Of a DNA stretch of 64,000 nucleotides, positions 60,091 to 64,000 are shown one piece after another. Position 1 is the first letter of the stretch; every line of letters starts with the position of its first letter. This DNA comes from Chloroflexota bacterium. Lineage in GTDB: Bacteria; Chloroflexota; Anaerolineae; Anaerolineales; Anaerolineaceae. Where the stretch lies: contig JAAZKE010000096.1 in assembly GCA_012799995.1 (NCBI GenBank), forward strand, positions 1 to 64,000, given 5' to 3'. A program made the translations under genes and the position numbers. The notes under the pieces are model-generated. The model had not been told where the DNA came from, ran no database searches, and worked only from the letters and a program-made list of their open reading frames with translations.

Positions 60091-60110
60091 AGGATATTCA
60101 GGAGTTGCGA

Positions 60111-60578
60111 ATGAAAAACTTTTCCCGTAAAGAGATTTTGCTAACCAGGCTTTTCAATCTCTCCAATAAAATTCAGAGTCTTGGAAATATGCTTGATTCA
60201 GAAATCACGATGAAGCAGGGAAAAATGTTGGAAATAATTAGCCAATATGAAGCCGGTACAATCAAGATCACTGAGTTATCTGAGTTAATTGGCAGCTCAC
60301 GTCAGAATGCCAAGAAGATGGCGTTATTGCTTTCCAACCAGGGTTATCTTTCTCTTACCAGGGATGAAAAAGATGCGCGCATACTGCGCGTTGCTCTAAC
60401 GGAAAAGGGCATTCGTTACTGTTCTTCGCACCGCAACACAGATAAACGATTCCTGAACAATGTGTTTGATGGCTTTGAGGATAAACAGTTGAAAGGGTTG
60501 ATAAAGAGTTTTGACAAGCTGAGTAAAAATGTGGCCAGGATGGAAAAAAATGCCACGCCCAAAGAACCGGAAGTATGA
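60111..60578 (+). CDS. MarR family transcriptional regulator
   Basis: ITELSELIGSSRQNAKKMALLLSNQGYLSLTRDEKDARILRVALTEKG wHTH; ATG at 60111 with GGAG SD (track gives TTG 60105). Confidence 0.85.
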   Translation: MKNFSRKEILLTRLFNLSNKIQSLGNMLDSEITMKQGKMLEIISQYEAGTIKITELSELIGSSRQNAKKMALLLSNQGYLSLTRDEKDARILRVALTEKGIRYCSSHRNTDKRFLNNVFDGFEDKQLKGLIKSFDKLSKNVARMEKNATPKEPEV

Positions 60579-61756
60579 GCGGTTTCAGCGTTTTGCATAT
60601 CATTACCGATCTCGATATTGGCGGGGCTGAACGCATGTTGACCCAGCTGTTACCCTACCTGGCTGAAAAAGGGGTCAGGCAAAGTGTAGTTTGTCTCAAA
60701 AATGAGGGCCCGCTGGCAGAAGTGATCCGTTTACAGGGGTACGACGTGACCTGTCTGGGTATGAAGCCCGGTAAGGCAGATCGCGTCTCGTTTTGTCAAT
60801 TATTGAAAATCATCGCTAAAACCAAACCGGACCTGATCCAATCCTGGCTTTACCATGCTGACCTGTACGGCAGTCTGGCGGCACTGCTTACGAGGCGAAA
60901 GATTGTCTGGGGACTGCACAATAACGCCCTCAGTCCGGAAGTGAAGCGCTCAACGCGGATTGTTGTTCGGTTGCTTTCCATTTTGTCTCGATTTGTGCCT
61001 AAACGAATTATCAGCGTTTCCAATGCTGCTACGGCAGAGCATGTTCGGCAAGGGTATTGCGCCAAGCGATTTGTCTATATACCAAATGGCTTTAACACCG
61101 AAATCTTCAAGCCGGATTCAGGACGACGAACGTATTTCCGCGAAAAGTTGCGAATTGACGATCGTGTAGTTTTGTATGGAAATATCTCCCGCTTTGACCC
61201 GCAAAAAAACCATTTGGGGCTATTGAATGCCTGGAAGAAGTTTTCTGAGCTGCGTCCTGAATGGGACGTGCGGTTGTTGCTGGCGGGAAAAGGACTGAAT
61301 ACCAGCAACCGCGAACTCAACATCTGGCTGTCGCGCCTTCAAATGACCGACCGCATTTATTTGCTGGGGGAACGCGATGACGTTCCAACTGTTTTGAATG
61401 CGCTGGATGTGTTTGTGCTCTCCTCATTGAGTGAGGCATTTCCACTGGCATTGGGCGAGGCGATGAGTACCGGCTTACTATGTCTGAGTACTGATTGCGG
61501 CGATGCGGCTGAGATGTTGGGTGAAAATGGCATAATTGTGCCGCGTGATGACGTTGAGGCGCTTGCCAAGGGAATGCGCAAAGCCCTGATAATGCCTGCT
61601 GCGGAAAGGGATGCGATGCGTGTGGCTGTGCGTCAACGGGCGGTGAAGGAATATACGCTGGCTCAGGTTGCGGATCGTTATTTGCAGGTATATCGTGGAG
61701 TTTTGGGGTTCCCTGAGGAGATTAAACAGGAATCAGCTGAAAATACTACAGCTTAG
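60575..61756 (+). CDS. Glycosyltransferase family 4
   Basis: DLDIGGAERMLTQLLPYLAEKGVRQ, GNISRFDPQKNHLGLL, LSSLSEAFPLALGEAMSTGL; 4-nt overlap with marR. Confidence 0.9.
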   Translation: MSGFSVLHIITDLDIGGAERMLTQLLPYLAEKGVRQSVVCLKNEGPLAEVIRLQGYDVTCLGMKPGKADRVSFCQLLKIIAKTKPDLIQSWLYHADLYGSLAALLTRRKIVWGLHNNALSPEVKRSTRIVVRLLSILSRFVPKRIISVSNAATAEHVRQGYCAKRFVYIPNGFNTEIFKPDSGRRTYFREKLRIDDRVVLYGNISRFDPQKNHLGLLNAWKKFSELRPEWDVRLLLAGKGLNTSNRELNIWLSRLQMTDRIYLLGERDDVPTVLNALDVFVLSSLSEAFPLALGEAMSTGLLCLSTDCGDAAEMLGENGIIVPRDDVEALAKGMRKALIMPAAERDAMRVAVRQRAVKEYTLAQVADRYLQVYRGVLGFPEEIKQESAENTTA

Positions 61757-61757
61757 G

Positions 61758-61994
61758 CTACTCTCTTCTTTTCTTCTGGATCAGGCTCAAAATATCAGCC
61801 GCCGTTTTCACTTCCATCGCTTCTGCGGTGAGGAACTTTATACCAAATTCCTCTTCTACTGCAGCCAACAGCTGAATATTGGCGAAGGAATCCCAGCTGG
61901 CAATAGTATCCGCTGACGCGGTTTCATCGATGATCAGGGTTTCTTCATCAAAGACTTCGCGCATAATGGTTTGAAGCCGTTCCAGATCGGTCAT
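61758..61994 (-). CDS. Acyl carrier protein
   Basis: ADTIASWDSFANIQLLAAVEEEFGIKF: DS(F) phosphopantetheine site. Confidence 0.9.
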   Translation of the reverse strand: MTDLERLQTIMREVFDEETLIIDETASADTIASWDSFANIQLLAAVEEEFGIKFLTAEAMEVKTAADILSLIQKKRRE

Positions 61995-62002
61995 TTTTGT
62001 TC

Positions 62003-63829
62003 TTATCCTTGGTTGTTACTTTGTATTTTTGTCGGAATCGGTGAGAAGCTGGACAAATCCAGTTCATAGGCAGTCCCTGAATCAGACTCGTCCGTGATTG
62101 CAAAACCCAACATCGGCAGCAGCTCTGCGATCAATCCATTTTTCGGGGTCGGAATGTATTCCGCCTTCAGCGTTTCGATACCTTCTCCCTGCAGTGCTGA
62201 TACCAGCTTGTTCAGCGTCTCTGCTTCCAATTCGCGCTGAAAAACACGGCAACTCATCACCCACGAGTCAAGAAATGCGCTTTTCTCCTCAGAATTCAGC
62301 CGGACAATCAACGCTGCGATTAAGCCATAGCGGCTGAAGCGATCCTCCATGGTGACGCGATACAGGCGCACATCGGTGGCTGTAGCCCAATCAATGATCG
62401 TGCTTTCGTTATAGCGCATTGTTCTGAAATTAAACTGATTGGTTTTGTTGATCAGCTGGGTGAAACGGGGAATTTCAGCTTCGCTCACCGCTGCAAAGCT
62501 CGCCTTCATTTCAAGCGCTTCCAGATAGTCATCATAATCCAAGGTTGTCTGCTGTAGTTGCGTTCGCTGGCTGTCCGCGCGCAGACTCTCGGTTCGTTGC
62601 AGGTCTTCCTTTGAGAGTTGGGCTGGTTCAAAAAAGTCCCCCTGGAACAGCGTGCGGCTGTATAGTGCGGGATCTTCAGGTACCTCAACGACGCTCACCA
62701 TCGGCAGCGCCATGCGCACCGCTTCGCGCTCGGCTGGATTGTCATCAAAAAAGACCAATGCATCCGGGTTGATATTCAATTGGTGTGCGATTGTGAGCAG
62801 GTTTTCAAATTTTGGCTGCCAGTTGGCAATGAAGACTGCAAAATCCTCCAGCTGGAGCACCATATTGGGATGGTGCTGGAAGGCAGAGCGCGCAATGTTT
62901 TCCTCATTTTTACTGCAAACCGCCAGCAGGATACCGCGTTCACGAAACGCCTTCAAGGTATGTTGAAAATCGAGAAAGGCTTCCCCTAATGCATTATTCG
63001 GGTCGAGATTGATGCCGTCTATGCCATCATCCCCGATGATACCACCCCAAAGGGTATTATCCAGATCAACTACCAGACATTTGCGGGAAACGCCAAAAGC
63101 TGCAGCGATTTGACTGCTGAGCGCTGCGGCTGCAACAGGCAGTGCGTCCATCGCAAAAGGCTGTTTGTTCAGGAACCAGGCGGATTCATCGAACCAGCGT
63201 TGCTTGCCATAATCGGCTGCAATTGAATCAAAATCCGTGTAGAAAAGAAATGACGGGCGCGAAAGGACGCCAAGTGCGTTGATTCGACGCAGCATCGCAT
63301 CTCTGCCATAAGGGATGTTTGCCTCAAGCTGACCGAGCAAATGACGCGGAGGCAGCACCAGGTTGGACTGCAACACCATTGCCGGACAGCTGCGGTGAAA
63401 TTGATTCCAAAATCCATATTGCTCATCAAGATAAGCCTGAGCAAGTGCAGTCACCTCATCCGCTGAAGCGAGCAGCGCTGGAAAACTGTGAATGTCGCGC
63501 CAGGTGTTGACAGAGATCACGATGTCCGGTTGAAACTTTACCAGGTCACTATGCGGATTGATCAGCGATTCCGGGTAACTGCGGACGCCACCCTCATAAA
63601 ACTCAGGCATAAATCCATCAGCCAAAAGGAATGGACGCAGCGCTTCTGCGAGAAAATGCAGGTTGCAGCTTCCAATCAACGCGATCTTTTTATGAGAAAG
63701 AGCCGCTTTATCCCATTTCGCTTCGTTCTTTTGCAGTTTTTGAGCCAGCGAAAGCAATTCAACAGCACTGCTTGCCTGAAGGGCTTCGCGTTTTGGCAGT
63801 TCTGGTGGGGAAGTTTGTGAGCGGTTCAT
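62003..63829 (-). CDS. HAD-IIIC family phosphatase, FkbH-like
   Basis: CLVVDLDNTLWGGIIGDDG (DxDxT), AVCSKNEENIA, ALVFFDDNPAEREAVR; C-term GNAT-like region. Confidence 0.9.
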   Translation of the reverse strand: MNRSQTSPPELPKREALQASSAVELLSLAQKLQKNEAKWDKAALSHKKIALIGSCNLHFLAEALRPFLLADGFMPEFYEGGVRSYPESLINPHSDLVKFQPDIVISVNTWRDIHSFPALLASADEVTALAQAYLDEQYGFWNQFHRSCPAMVLQSNLVLPPRHLLGQLEANIPYGRDAMLRRINALGVLSRPSFLFYTDFDSIAADYGKQRWFDESAWFLNKQPFAMDALPVAAAALSSQIAAAFGVSRKCLVVDLDNTLWGGIIGDDGIDGINLDPNNALGEAFLDFQHTLKAFRERGILLAVCSKNEENIARSAFQHHPNMVLQLEDFAVFIANWQPKFENLLTIAHQLNINPDALVFFDDNPAEREAVRMALPMVSVVEVPEDPALYSRTLFQGDFFEPAQLSKEDLQRTESLRADSQRTQLQQTTLDYDDYLEALEMKASFAAVSEAEIPRFTQLINKTNQFNFRTMRYNESTIIDWATATDVRLYRVTMEDRFSRYGLIAALIVRLNSEEKSAFLDSWVMSCRVFQRELEAETLNKLVSALQGEGIETLKAEYIPTPKNGLIAELLPMLGFAITDESDSGTAYELDLSSFSPIPTKIQSNNQG

Positions 63830-63831
63830 TT

Positions 63832-64000
63832 TTACTGGTTCCTCTGGTCAATAATCTGCATGAATTGTATCAAAGGATCATAATTCAATATGTAACCGAG
63901 ACTGGTGAAGATCAGGCTCATGCCAATGACCGTTCCAATGGTCGATAGCGTGAACAGAAGCAGGATCAGAAGGCTCTTTTTTCGATTCGCATTGGCATAT
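63832..64000 (-). CDS. C-terminus of a membrane protein (partial; extends past window end)
   Basis: Minus frame YANANRKKSLLILLLFTLSTIGTVIGMSLIFTSLGYILNYDPLIQFMQIIDQRNQ*; directly upstream of FkbH. Confidence 0.6.
   Translation of the reverse strand, partial: YANANRKKSLLILLLFTLSTIGTVIGMSLIFTSLGYILNYDPLIQFMQIIDQRNQ

Overview
This 64 kb window is densely coding bacterial chromosome. Gene content and Thr/Pro-rich lipoprotein linkers suggest a Chloroflexota/Anaerolineae-like organism, but that is inference. I found no CRISPR array, rRNA, tRNA, prophage or transposase. Most genes are housekeeping: miaB, metK, uvrC, dtd, era, tsaE/tsaB/rimI, type-4 UDG, ABC-F, rsgA, maf, PBP2-like and pepF. Accessory blocks are (i) a carbohydrate ABC transporter with two Zn-dehydrogenases, an HPS/KGPDC-like protein and a sugar epimerase (19.9-26.7 kb), (ii) a surface-glycan glycosyltransferase cluster (38.5-45.4 kb), (iii) a peptidoglycan-peptide processing group (53.0-56.0 kb), and (iv) an FkbH-like/ACP pair next to a glycosyltransferase (60.5-64.0 kb). 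The most notable observations are: a perfect parS (TGTTTCACGTGAAACA, 47354-47369) about 0.9 kb from a roughly 30% GC non-coding segment with DnaA-box-like motifs (candidate oriC region); disruption of two DNA-maintenance genes, mutS2 (in-frame amber) and uvrC (1-nt frameshift); a textbook MerR-type 19-bp-spacer promoter driving a hydrolase-merR operon; a SAM-I riboswitch on metK whose promoter lies inside the upstream operon's terminator hairpin; a DUF952-glycerate kinase fusion; and palindromic operators upstream of a marR gene and of the sugar operon. All family calls come from reading motifs by eye; no database search was run.
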